Source: an uncultured Oscillospiraceae bacterium (GTDB lineage Bacteria > Bacillota > Clostridia > Oscillospirales > Oscillospiraceae). Taken from it: a stretch of DNA of 64,000 nt. Under the pieces are notes generated by a model. The model was not told where the DNA came from. It did no database searches and worked only from the letters and a program-made list of their open reading frames with translations. This document shows positions 8,640-16,124 of this stretch, in pieces (position 1 is the first letter of the stretch; each line of letters opens with the position of its first letter). Location: NCBI GenBank assembly GCA_934659425.1, contig CAKUHU010000001.1, positions 372,001 to 436,000 on the forward strand, written 5' to 3'. The translations under genes were made by a program, and so were the position numbers.

Positions 8640-8951
8640 ATGCCAAAGCGCGAAAAGTGGGAGGAGAGCGATGCCCTCTACGAGGCGATCCTCTCCCTGA
8701 AGGACCTGGACGAGTGTAAAAAGTTTTTCCAGGACTTGTGTACCATGTCTGAGCTTCATGCCATGGAGCAGCGTTTTGCGGTGGCCATCCTTTTGAGCGA
8801 GGGCATGATCTATAACGACATATTGGAGCGCACCGGGGCATCCAGTGCCACGATCAGCCGGGTGAACCGCTCTCTCCACTATGGAGCTGACGGCTACCAG
8901 GAGGTGCTTCCCCGCATCAAGGAGAAGCTGATGGACGATGGAAAGCTATGA
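8640..8951 (+). CDS. TrpR/YerC-YecD family DNA-binding protein
   Basis: 103-residue helix-turn-helix protein of the TrpR-like YerC/YecD family. The core is LCTMSELHAMEQRFAVAILL, then MIYNDILERTGASSATISRVNRSL, where the GASSATISRVNR piece is the recognition helix. In Clostridia such proteins are inferred to be repressors, but the ligand and targets are unknown and tryptophan should not be assumed. AGGAGG lies at 8625-8630. The 3' end overlaps the next gene by 14 bases, so the two are translated together. Confidence 0.88.
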   Translation: MPKREKWEESDALYEAILSLKDLDECKKFFQDLCTMSELHAMEQRFAVAILLSEGMIYNDILERTGASSATISRVNRSLHYGADGYQEVLPRIKEKLMDDGKL

Positions 8952-9681
8952 GTTTTTAGCGGGGAGCTATGACGCGCTCACCGCCGATGTGGATTATTCC
9001 CGCTGGTGTGACTATGTGGAGCACCATTTTTTTCGCCTGAGGCGGCCGGTAAAGACCGTGCTGGATCTGGCCTGCGGTACCGGGAGCCTTACTTATGAGC
9101 TTTCCCAGCGGGGATATCAGGTGACCGGAGTGGACCGGTCGGCAGAGATGCTCTCCCTGGCAGAGGAAAAATGCCGGGACATGGGGACGGAGCCCCGCTT
9201 TTTCTGCCAGGCCATGGAGAAGCTGTACCTGCCGGAAAAGGTGGATGCCTGTGTATGCTGTCTGGATAGCATCAACTATGTTTTAAAGCCGGCTAAGCTC
9301 CAGCAGGCCTTTCGGCGGGTCTGGAGCTGTCTGGAACCCGGAGGGCTTTTCCTTTTCGACACCGATACGCCGGAAAAGTTAGAGAGTATGGACGGACAGG
9401 TCTTCCTGGATGAGACAGAGGATGAATACTGTGTCTGGCGGGGGGAGTACAGTCAACGGCGGCGAGTATGCTCCTTTTGGATGGATATTTTCCGACGAGA
9501 GGGGGCAATTTGGCGGCGGGGAGAAGAGCTCCATGAGGAATACGCCTACACCATGGATGAGCTGTCAGCCTATCTGGTGGAGGCCGGCTTTGTCCAGATC
9601 AAGCAATATGGAGAACTGAAGCTCCGCACTCCGCAGCCGGGAGAACAGCGAATCTTTTTCACAGCCCGAAAGGAGGGATAG
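8938..9681 (+). CDS. Class I SAM-dependent methyltransferase
   Basis: 247 residues with the Rossmann-fold methyltransferase pattern: motif I VLDLACGTGSLTYEL (about 41-55), the acidic end of strand 2 in VTGVDRSAEMLSLA (about 62-75), and VDACVCCLDSINYV (about 103-116) as motif IV. This type resembles the stand-alone YqeM-like methyltransferases of Firmicutes; the substrate cannot be told from sequence. It overlaps the TrpR-like gene upstream and lies two bases before hslO, so the three form one transcript. Confidence 0.85.
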   Translation: MESYEFLAGSYDALTADVDYSRWCDYVEHHFFRLRRPVKTVLDLACGTGSLTYELSQRGYQVTGVDRSAEMLSLAEEKCRDMGTEPRFFCQAMEKLYLPEKVDACVCCLDSINYVLKPAKLQQAFRRVWSCLEPGGLFLFDTDTPEKLESMDGQVFLDETEDEYCVWRGEYSQRRRVCSFWMDIFRREGAIWRRGEELHEEYAYTMDELSAYLVEAGFVQIKQYGELKLRTPQPGEQRIFFTARKEG

Positions 9682-9683
9682 GC

Positions 9684-10568
9684 ATGGCCGATGAGATCGT
9701 TCGTGTGATCGCAAAAGATGCTCCGGTAAAGGCCAGCGCCATCACAGGAAAGGCGCTTGTAGAGCGCTCGCGCCAGATCCATAAGACGCTTCCTGTGAGC
9801 ACTGCCGCGCTGGGTAGGGCCTTGATGGCATGCTCTATGATGGGGGATCAACTGAAAGGGGAGGGCTCCTCTGTGACCTTGCGCCTAAAGGGAGATGGCC
9901 CCATGGGATCGCTTACCGCCGTCTCCGACCCGGAGGGGAATGTCCGGGGCTATGTCCAGAACCCGGCGGTCCTTCTGCCCGCCAGGCCGGACGGAAAACT
10001 GGATGTCGGAGGGGCCGTGGGAAGGCAGGGGACCCTCACAGTGATCAAGGATTTGGACATGAAGGAGCCCTATGTGGGTATGGTGCCGCTGGTATCCGGG
10101 GAGATTGCTGAGGATATCACAGAGTATTTTGCCGTCAGCGAGCAGATTCCCACTGCCTGCGCGCTGGGGGTGCTGGTGGCCGCTGACCAGTCGGTCCTTC
10201 AGGCGGGAGGGTATCTGATCCAGCTGCTCCCCGGCGCGTCGGAGGAGGTCATTAGCCGGGTAGAGGCGGGTGTTCGGGCTTTGGGGGCGGTCACTGCCGC
10301 ACTTCAGGAGGAACTGGACGCCGAGGGGCTGCTTCGCCGTGCACTGAGCAGTTTTGAACTGGAGGTATTGGACAGACATCCAGTGGAATATAAATGCTAT
10401 TGTTCCCGCAGTCGTGTGACACAGGCGTTGATCAGTATGGGCCGGGATGAGCTTGCGGATTTGATTCGGGAACAGGGAAAAGCGGAGATGACGTGTCAAT
10501 TTTGTGACGAGGTGTATCGTTTTGACCGGGAGGAGCTGGAAGAACTGCTCCGCAGGGCGACTCGGTGA
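9684..10568 (+). CDS. hslO: Redox-regulated chaperone Hsp33
   Basis: 294-residue Hsp33, a holdase switched on when oxidation releases its zinc. The four zinc cysteines are present in the C-terminal switch domain: CxC in YKCYCSR (about 237-239) and CxxC in MTCQFCD (about 270-273). The N-terminal fold shows the usual GDGPMGSLTAVSDPEGNVRG. ATG at 9684 has AGGAGGGATAGGC upstream and follows the methyltransferase stop by two bases. No clear terminator follows; the tRNA promoter begins 36 bases after its stop. Confidence 0.96.
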   Translation: MADEIVRVIAKDAPVKASAITGKALVERSRQIHKTLPVSTAALGRALMACSMMGDQLKGEGSSVTLRLKGDGPMGSLTAVSDPEGNVRGYVQNPAVLLPARPDGKLDVGGAVGRQGTLTVIKDLDMKEPYVGMVPLVSGEIAEDITEYFAVSEQIPTACALGVLVAADQSVLQAGGYLIQLLPGASEEVISRVEAGVRALGAVTAALQEELDAEGLLRRALSSFELEVLDRHPVEYKCYCSRSRVTQALISMGRDELADLIREQGKAEMTCQFCDEVYRFDREELEELLRRATR

Positions 10569-10603
10569 GGAAAAGAAAATTTCCAGGAATCTTGACTTTT
10601 GGG

Positions 10604-10632
10604 TTGACAAGGGATGGAGATTTTAGTATAAT
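10604..10632 (+). promoter_or_regulatory. Promoter of the first tRNA operon
   Basis: TTGACA (10604-10609), 17-base spacer and TATAAT (10627-10632), an exact consensus promoter 32 bases before tRNA-Val. Confidence 0.92.
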
Positions 10633-10664
10633 GAATTTCGCCGCTTGGGGAATAGCGGCGGCAA

Positions 10665-10740
10665 GGGAGCATAGCTCAGCTGGTAGAGCGCACGCCTTAC
10701 ACGCGTGATGTCACAGGTTCGAGCCCTGTTGTTCCCACCA
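10665..10740 (+). tRNA. tRNA-Val (anticodon TAC)
   Basis: Full cloverleaf with GGGAGCA/TGTTCCC acceptor stem, anticodon loop CTTACAC and GTTCGAG T-loop. The CCA end is encoded. First gene of a five-tRNA operon. Confidence 0.97.
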
Positions 10741-10765
10741 TAGCCAGTTTAGGCGCGACCAAGCT

Positions 10766-10842
<77 letters not shown>

Positions 10843-10845
10843 TTT

Positions 10846-10921
10846 GCCTCTGTAGCTCAGTCGGTAGAGCAGGGGACTGAAAATCCCCGTGTCACTGGTT
10901 CGATTCCGGTCGGAGGCACCA
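10846..10921 (+). tRNA. tRNA-Phe (anticodon GAA)
   Basis: 76-base cloverleaf, anticodon stem GGGGA/TCCCC with loop CTGAAAA, encoded CCA. Only three bases separate it from tRNA-Asp. Confidence 0.97.
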
Positions 10922-10924
10922 AAT

Positions 10925-10956
10925 ATTCTCCCGGGGTGTAACTATCCCGGGAGAAT
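10925..10956 (+). other. Hairpin inside the tRNA operon
   Basis: Perfect 11-bp stem ATTCTCCCGGG/CCCGGGAGAAT with a 10-base loop, followed by CCCCC and not T. It may mark RNA processing or attenuation between tRNA-Phe and tRNA-Gly. Confidence 0.5.
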
Positions 10957-11003
10957 CCCCCCCACGGGATTTGTAGCATATTTTTTGGAGTCCTGCATAT
11001 GAT

Positions 11004-11079
11004 GCAGGTGTAGCTCATCTGGTAGAGCGCCACCTTGCCAAGGTGGAGGTAGCGAGTTCGAGCCTCGTCACCTGCTCCA
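11004..11079 (+). tRNA. tRNA-Gly (anticodon GCC)
   Basis: 76-base cloverleaf, acceptor GCAGGTG/CACCTGC, anticodon loop TTGCCAA, U73 discriminator, encoded CCA. The first bases also pair with CCTGCAT just upstream. Confidence 0.97.
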
Positions 11080-11108
11080 AGTAAAAAAGCCGCAGAAGCG
11101 GCAAAGAT

Positions 11109-11182
<74 letters not shown>

Positions 11183-11190
11183 TATGAATG

Positions 11191-11238
11191 AAACAGTAGA
11201 TGCGTCTGGCAAAAAGCCAGGCGCATTTACTGTTTTTG
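11191..11238 (+). terminator. Terminator of the first tRNA operon
   Basis: Long stem AACAGTA...CTGGC with GCCAG...TACTGTT around an AAAAA loop, then TTT. Nine bases after tRNA-Cys. Confidence 0.88.
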
Positions 11239-11292
11239 GGATTTTTGGGGCCCGGATTTTTTCTTTGAAATAGAAGATTTTTATCACGGGTT

Positions 11293-11320
11293 TGGAGTCA
11301 CCGCCCAGATTCGAACCGGG
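11293..11320 (-). pseudogene. tRNA 3'-end fragment (T-arm, acceptor strand, CCA)
   Basis: On the minus strand a complete T-arm CCCGG-TTCGAAT-CTGGG is followed by CGGTGAC, T and CCA. There is no anticodon or D-arm upstream. It matches 23 of 28 bases of the tRNA-Cys 3' end but in the opposite orientation. It is probably the stump of a tRNA carried or cut by a past integration. Confidence 0.5.
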
Positions 11321-11639
11321 CGTTTTCCCTTTTCAGCCAGCGCCCTTTTTGAGCAGCGGTTTTCCTGACTGGCAGCAGCCTTTTTCTCAAAAAAACTCAC
11401 AAAGATTTGGGCACCGTTTTGTTGGTCCTGACGGATCAAGAAAGCGGTGCCCTTTTTGAAAGCCAACGGCCTGGAGAACGGCTACAGGGTGCTGGCAGGA
11501 CATCCTACCGCCCCCGGCGTCCAGTTTATCACTTGGAACTGGGAGTACCGTACTTTTCTCTGCTTTGAGCGTTACATCAGGCGCTGCGCGCCGGAAAAGA
11601 GAAGCTATGAATATTTGAAAAGCTGTTGATTACAGCGCA
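11321..11639. other. Decayed accessory DNA without an intact gene
   Basis: No complete gene. A plus-strand frame at about 11463-11629 encodes APGVQFITWNWEYRTFLCFE, which looks like the middle of a larger protein cut at both ends. I cannot name the parent family. Confidence 0.4.
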
Positions 11640-11993
11640 ATGTTTGCCGCGTTAGAATCTGTCATGGAAGCGGATTTGCCGCAGATGGAGCTGTACTGCG
11701 AAGCTGGCAAGATCTTCTGCGCCTGCTCAGAAAAGGGCTCAGCAGTGGCTGTAGCGGAGTTCTTGAAAGAAAGGCATTTGGATATGGACTTCTCTCTTCG
11801 CAATGTGCGCCGAATACGGGACTTCTGACAGCTGTAAAGTGATATGCCAGTGGTGTTGAGCGAAGCGCTTCTCCTGAATTGGACGCAGGATATTGTCATT
11901 ATGGAGGCGGAGCTGACTATGGCGGAGCGGCACTGGTATATCCAGCAGGCCGCAGCGCAAAATTTATCCAAGTCGGAGCTTCTGCGCATTTGA
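11640..11993 (+). pseudogene. Remnant of a DUF1016/YhcG-type nuclease N-terminal domain
   Basis: Two pieces in different frames resemble the N-terminal domain of DUF1016 (YhcG, PDDEXK-associated) proteins. Piece one (11640-11828) ends SAVAVAEFLKERHLDMDFS-LRNVRRIRDF, like the family's GFSxRNLxRMRxFY block. Piece two, from about 11843 to TGA at 11993, has NWTQDIVIMEAELTMAERHWY, like the family's WTHNLVILExxxxxxEREFY block. The order is right, but a stop and a frame change separate them and the C-terminal nuclease is missing. DUF1016 genes travel with mobile islands and restriction loci, which fits this patch. Confidence 0.65.
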
Positions 11994-12065
11994 AAAGTGT
12001 TCTCGCCGAAAAGGTCGATGTATGGTATAATAAGGCCAACGATGAAATTTTGGAGAGAACGCAGC

Positions 12066-12533
12066 ATGAAAAGAATTCTGTTTATCTGCCACGGCAATAT
12101 CTGCCGCAGTCCGATGGCCGAGTTCGTGATGAAGGACTTGGTGAAGAAGGCTGGTGTGGAATCACAATTTCATATCGAATCGACGGCAACCAGCCGGGAG
12201 GAGCTCGGCAATCCGGTCTATCCGTCTGCGCGGCGTAAGCTGGCGGAGCATGGGATCTCCTGCGCGGGCCATGCCGCACGGCAGCTGACGAATCGGGATT
12301 ACGACGAATACGATCTCCTGATCGGCATGGATCAGGCCAACCTCCGGGATATGTACCGTATCTGCGGCGGCGATCCCTCCCACAAGTTGTCCCTCTTGAT
12401 GGATTATACCGCCCGCCCCGGAGATGTGGCAGACCCATGGTACACCGAGGACTTCGAGGCAACCTGGCAGGATGTGCTGGAAGGATGTCAGGGGCTTCTG
12501 ATTAACCTACTGTCCGCAGAAAAGCAGACTTGA
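12066..12533 (+). CDS. Low-molecular-weight protein-tyrosine phosphatase
   Basis: 155-residue LMW-PTP. The P-loop CHGNICRS (Cys8 to Arg14, C-x5-R) sits at the very N-terminus as it must, and the general-acid Asp is in DPWYTEDFEATW (about 122-133). These enzymes remove phosphate from tyrosine, and in Firmicutes also from arginine residues. ATG at 12066 has GGAGAG 9 bases upstream, and TATAAT lies at 12026-12031. Composition matches the host, unlike the AT-rich gene 14 bases downstream with which it may be co-transcribed. Whether this is a chromosomal gene trapped in the patch or part of an accessory pair is open. Confidence 0.92.
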   Translation: MKRILFICHGNICRSPMAEFVMKDLVKKAGVESQFHIESTATSREELGNPVYPSARRKLAEHGISCAGHAARQLTNRDYDEYDLLIGMDQANLRDMYRICGGDPSHKLSLLMDYTARPGDVADPWYTEDFEATWQDVLEGCQGLLINLLSAEKQT

Positions 12534-12547
12534 GGGGGAATGTTTTG

Positions 12548-13630
12548 ATGGACATAATTCCTGTGGATATGACACCAAAGGTGTTACTTGATACCAATAT
12601 GGTCTATTACATTTGCGGCTTGTCATCTTCACGTCATATTAGCGTTTCTAAAGTGGTTGCTTACATTGAAGAGAATCAAAGTAAAATGAATTTTGCAATT
12701 TCAAGTGTAAGTTTTTACGAGCTTTTAGTCCGCTATCGAAAAAAGGCACGGCTGATTCGGCGAATATGTTCAGCACTAAGAAATTATCATATCCGAATAT
12801 ACAAAGACGCATATTTGCCAATTAACGTTACTCCACCATATGATTTTACGAAAATACGCCAACAGGAATTAGAAAGCAAAATTTCAGAGTTTTTGCCTCG
12901 AAAAGTTGATGTTGAGTCCAGGTTTGCGGCGGCTATACTTCTGATACTGCTACTTTCAGAGATTAGTTTTGAGGCATATCCAAATGGGGAACTTAACTCG
13001 AAAACATTTACAATACTGACTGCAGTGGCAAATATAAGTCAGGATGTAGCTGTAAAGTGTCTGAATAAGGTTTATCAAAGCGCCTATCAGCAAAAGGATG
13101 CTGAGAGTTATATCCGCGATGAATTCCAGAGACTTTTGGCAATGCTTCTGCCATTTGGAGTAGCTACGTGTAAGAAATGCGCAAACATAGAAGAAACCGA
13201 TAACATTGTGGAGTATTATGACGCTATAAAAGATGGACTGGCACGAGAAATAGAAGCAATTGAAAGAGCTATAGTACGCAAACAAACATCGACGCAGTAT
13301 GTTTTCAAACGAACAGTTGCATACGGCAAAACCATCGGAGACAAAACATTAAAAGATTTTCTACAGCACATTTGGGAAACGACGGCAAACACTTCTATCG
13401 CAAATGAATCGATAAAAGAATATATCTTTGAAACAGTCAAAAGTATACTCTTACAAGGCGGAGCATTTTGGAAAAATGACATAATAGACGCAATGATTTT
13501 AGGCGGTATGACCCCGAATGACTATTTGATAACCTGTGATCAAAAGATGCTGAAACACATGGAGAAATACCAAAAAGATCGTATTGAATACGTAAACAGT
13601 TTAAAACGCATTCAAGTTTTTCAACAATAG
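12548..13630 (+). CDS. PIN-like domain protein, 360 residues, AT-rich
   Basis: ATG at 12548 follows GAGGGGGAA. The start KVLLDTNMVYYICG (Asp15) is the classic first strand of a PIN-type nuclease, with an acidic FYELL block near residue 57. The last acidic pair falls in NDIIDAMILGGM, and a closing LITCDQKMLKHMEK strand follows (about 317-340). Between them is a long helical insert of roughly 200 residues with two Cys in CKKC, much larger than in VapC toxins. RNA or DNA cleavage is the likely activity. Base use is far more AT-rich than flanking genes, a sign of transfer. No antitoxin-like gene is next to it; the LMW-PTP gene is immediately upstream. A stand-alone toxin or defence effector is possible. 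Confidence 0.65.
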   Translation: MDIIPVDMTPKVLLDTNMVYYICGLSSSRHISVSKVVAYIEENQSKMNFAISSVSFYELLVRYRKKARLIRRICSALRNYHIRIYKDAYLPINVTPPYDFTKIRQQELESKISEFLPRKVDVESRFAAAILLILLLSEISFEAYPNGELNSKTFTILTAVANISQDVAVKCLNKVYQSAYQQKDAESYIRDEFQRLLAMLLPFGVATCKKCANIEETDNIVEYYDAIKDGLAREIEAIERAIVRKQTSTQYVFKRTVAYGKTIGDKTLKDFLQHIWETTANTSIANESIKEYIFETVKSILLQGGAFWKNDIIDAMILGGMTPNDYLITCDQKMLKHMEKYQKDRIEYVNSLKRIQVFQQ

Positions 13631-13680
13631 TCAGAGAAACTGTTCGACCGTCAAAAATGAGGGGAAAGTGATATTATGGA

Positions 13681-14415
13681 ATGACTTCCAATGATAAAAT
13701 TCAATTATTCGAGGAAAAGCGCATTCGCACTGCATGGGATGAAGAAAAGGAAGAATGGTACTTTTCTATCGCTGACGTCGTCGCGGTTTTGACGGATAGT
13801 CCGAATCCCCAGACTTACTGGCGTGTTATCAAAAAACGCTTGAAGGACGAGGAAAATGAAAGCATTACAAGTTGTAACGCTTTGAAAATGACCGCAGCAG
13901 ACGGGAATGCCGCCTGACCGATGTGGCTGATACCGAGCAGCTTCTCCGCATCATCCAGTTCATTCCCTCACCCAAGGCAGAGCATTTCAAGCCCGCAAGG
14001 CGTTGACTGATGAATGGGATGCCCACGGTGTGCAGAAGAGGGTGGAGTACGCCATCCTCGCGGATGAGATCTCCCGGGCATGGTTCGGCATGTCCACCCG
14101 GCAGTACAAGAATCTGAAGGACTTGAAAAAGAAAAACCTCCGTGACAACATGACTACGCTGGAGTTGGTGCTGAACATGCTGGCGGAGGCCACTACCACT
14201 CAGTCCTCAAGGGACCAAAAGCCTACAGCTTTCCAAGAGAATCTGGCAGTTGCCAAAGCGGGGGGCAGGTCGCAGGGCGAACCAGAAAAGACATTGAGTC
14301 TCAGTCAGCCACGCCAGTCATTACCGCTAAGAATGCAGCACAGCTTGATCAGGTCGTAACGGATCTGCTGGAAGGTACGGTCTCCGATACAACTGAAAAA
14401 TCGAAAGATAAGTAG
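13681..14415 (+). pseudogene. Broken BRO-N/DinD-like antirepressor family gene
   Basis: The first frame (13681-13917) has the BRO-N start KIQLFEEKRIRTAWDEEKEEWYFSIADVV. After about 13900 the homologous sequence shifts frame (TDVADTEQLLRIIQFIPSPK), shifts again near 13998 with an internal loss (LTDEWDAHGVQKRVEYAILADEISRAWFGMSTRQYKNL), and the tail AQLDQVVTDLLEG before TAG at 14415 is in yet another frame. The family is common on phages and mobile islands. At least three frame changes and a deletion show long decay. Confidence 0.82.
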
Positions 14416-14722
14416 GTGCTGTACGCCAAGTTTTTTCATGGAATCTGCCCACTGCGCCGGGTTCCTTCTCCTCATTGGCACTCTGGGGCAATATAAATCT
14501 GGCCTGGAGGAATTTTTCCCTGGCCTAAATTGGCAGTGCGGGTGCATCGGAGCAAAAGGCAGGGGGATAAGCGAAAGGTTTTCCTGGCGACAGGACAGAG
14601 AGCCACACCGAAAGGTGTGGCTCTTTTTTTGCATTTTGCGGGTCAAAAGCGATATTTTGGGGCAACATGGAGAGGAGAACGGACGCGGTTTCCAGTTTGA
14701 CCGATGGAGGGGAGAAGATTCG
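14416..14722. other. Gap between the accessory patch and the Rnf region
   Basis: An in-frame upstream extension of the DUF1622 gene runs back to 14438, but the terminator at 14599-14630 cuts it, so I do not count it as coding. Apart from that hairpin I see nothing recognisable. Confidence 0.5.
14599..14630 (+). terminator. Strong terminator closing the first accessory patch
   Basis: Perfect 11-bp stem AGAGCCACACC/GGTGTGGCTCT with a GAAA tetraloop, then seven T. Confidence 0.92.
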
Positions 14723-15064
14723 ATGTTGCAGTCCGCGGCAGAGGATATCCTGTCAGTGCTTATCCCGCTGCTGGAGATGATGGGGATCTTTGTGGTGGCA
14801 GTGTCGGCGGTGGGGAGCTTTGGCAGATATTTGCGAAGCTTGATCGTCCATCGGGAGGTCGACGTAAAATTTGCCTTGGCCGATGGGCTGGCGCTGAGCC
14901 TGGAATTTAAAATGGCGGCGGAGATTTTGAAGACCGTTCTGGTGCGGGAGCTCAATGAGCTGCTGCTCTTGGGAATCGTCATTTTGCTGCGGGCGCTGCT
15001 CTCCTTCTTGATCCATTTTGAAATGAAACAGAACAATCATTTTGAGGTAAACGGAGGTAATTAA
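14723..15064 (+). CDS. DUF1622 family membrane protein
   Basis: 113-residue protein starting at ATG 14723, with GAGGGGAGAAG just upstream. Hydrophobic helices at about 10-32 and 78-98 flank a polar middle with a conserved-looking VDVKFALADGLALSLEFKMAAEILKTV block, the signature I associate with DUF1622. Its stop is one base before the next gene's ATG, so it is co-transcribed with the lipoprotein and perhaps with the Rnf-like genes. The role of DUF1622 is unknown. Confidence 0.8.
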   Translation: MLQSAAEDILSVLIPLLEMMGIFVVAVSAVGSFGRYLRSLIVHREVDVKFALADGLALSLEFKMAAEILKTVLVRELNELLLLGIVILLRALLSFLIHFEMKQNNHFEVNGGN

Positions 15065-15065
15065 A

Positions 15066-16124
15066 ATGAAAAAACCAATTTTTTCTCTCACATGTGTCAT
15101 ATTATGCCTGACGATACTCTCTGGCTGTGCTGGAAAACCTGCTGTCAGTTCTCCGCCTCCGTCCCCTTCGGCTGCCGCCTCCCCTTCTGGAGCGGAGGCA
15201 GAGGTAAAAACTGGACTGTATGTAAGGGCCGATGTCTCCAAAAGCACCCCAGCCGAAGCTGAAGCGGAAGGGGTGGCCCAGGCCGATGTAGATTTCGTAG
15301 CCGTCACACTGGGGGATGACGGAGTCATTGACGCCTGCGTCATTGACTCGGTCCAGGCCAAGGTGGGCTTTGACACCTCTGGACATCTTGCCACGGATTT
15401 GAGCACGCAATTTCCTTCAAAGAATGAGTTGGGGGAGGAATATGGGATGCACAAGGCCAGCGGCATTGGAAAAGAGTGGAATGAGCAGGTAAAAGCTTTG
15501 GCAGATTATATGGTGGGAAAGACCATAGAAGAGGTCAAAGGAATCAGCCTGCGGGATGACAATACCGCTGAGGATGTGGATCTGTCTGCGTCCGTTACGA
15601 TTGCCATTGGAAAATATTTAGATGCCGTTGAGATTGCGGCTCAAAATGCCGTTCATTTAGGGGCTCAAAAGGGAGATGTGCTGGCTCTTGTTTCCTCCTC
15701 TGACATAGAAGACAGCCAAGATGCGGAGGGAGATGAAGACGGACTGGTCCAGACCAGCGTCACTGTGGCCGCAGTCACGATGAGAGATGATACGATCACA
15801 AGCTGCGCCATAGATGCTGTTCAGGCCAAGGTGGGCTTTGATGCCGCCGGAGATATTACCACCGACTTGACCGCCAGCCAGCCCAGTAAAAATGAGCTGG
15901 GAGAGAGCTATGGGATGAAAAAGGCGTCAAGCATCGGAAAAGAGTGGAATGAACAGGCGGCGGCCTTCTGCCAATATGTGGCAGGAAAGACCGTGGATCA
16001 AGTGGCGGGGATCGCTGTCAATGAGGAGGGGCGTCCCGCCGCCGCGGATCTGGCCAGCTCTGTCACCATCCGGATAGGAGGCTTTCAAGCCCTGATCGAA
16101 AAGGCGGGGCGCGAGAGAGCATGA
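15066..16124 (+). CDS. Two-repeat lipoprotein encoded upstream of rnfC
   Basis: 352-residue exported lipoprotein: signal MKKPIFSLTCVILCLTI, lipobox LSGC (Cys21), Pro/Ser linker, then two copies of a domain of about 100 residues. Each copy runs from a VxxVAVTL/VAAVTM strand through IDxVQAKVGFD, SKNELGExYGMxKAS, IGKEWNEQ and VGKT...V.GI (about 75-180 and 228-335). The fold recalls FMN-binding domains of RnfG-like proteins, but the S/TGATxT flavin-attachment motif is absent, so a covalent flavin is unlikely. It overlaps rnfC by four bases (ATGA), which ties it to the electron-transport operon. It could be an extracytoplasmic partner or electron acceptor. Confidence 0.78.
   Translation: MKKPIFSLTCVILCLTILSGCAGKPAVSSPPPSPSAAASPSGAEAEVKTGLYVRADVSKSTPAEAEAEGVAQADVDFVAVTLGDDGVIDACVIDSVQAKVGFDTSGHLATDLSTQFPSKNELGEEYGMHKASGIGKEWNEQVKALADYMVGKTIEEVKGISLRDDNTAEDVDLSASVTIAIGKYLDAVEIAAQNAVHLGAQKGDVLALVSSSDIEDSQDAEGDEDGLVQTSVTVAAVTMRDDTITSCAIDAVQAKVGFDAAGDITTDLTASQPSKNELGESYGMKKASSIGKEWNEQAAAFCQYVAGKTVDQVAGIAVNEEGRPAAADLASSVTIRIGGFQALIEKAGRERA

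Noticed and set aside
11293..11320. Treating the tRNA fragment as an attachment-site repeat of tRNA-Cys
   Set aside because: Site repeats from integration should be direct; this copy is inverted and has five mismatches.
14438..14722. Upstream extension of the DUF1622 gene
   Set aside because: A perfect terminator hairpin with seven T (14599-14630) lies inside it, and ATG 14723 has its own ribosome site.
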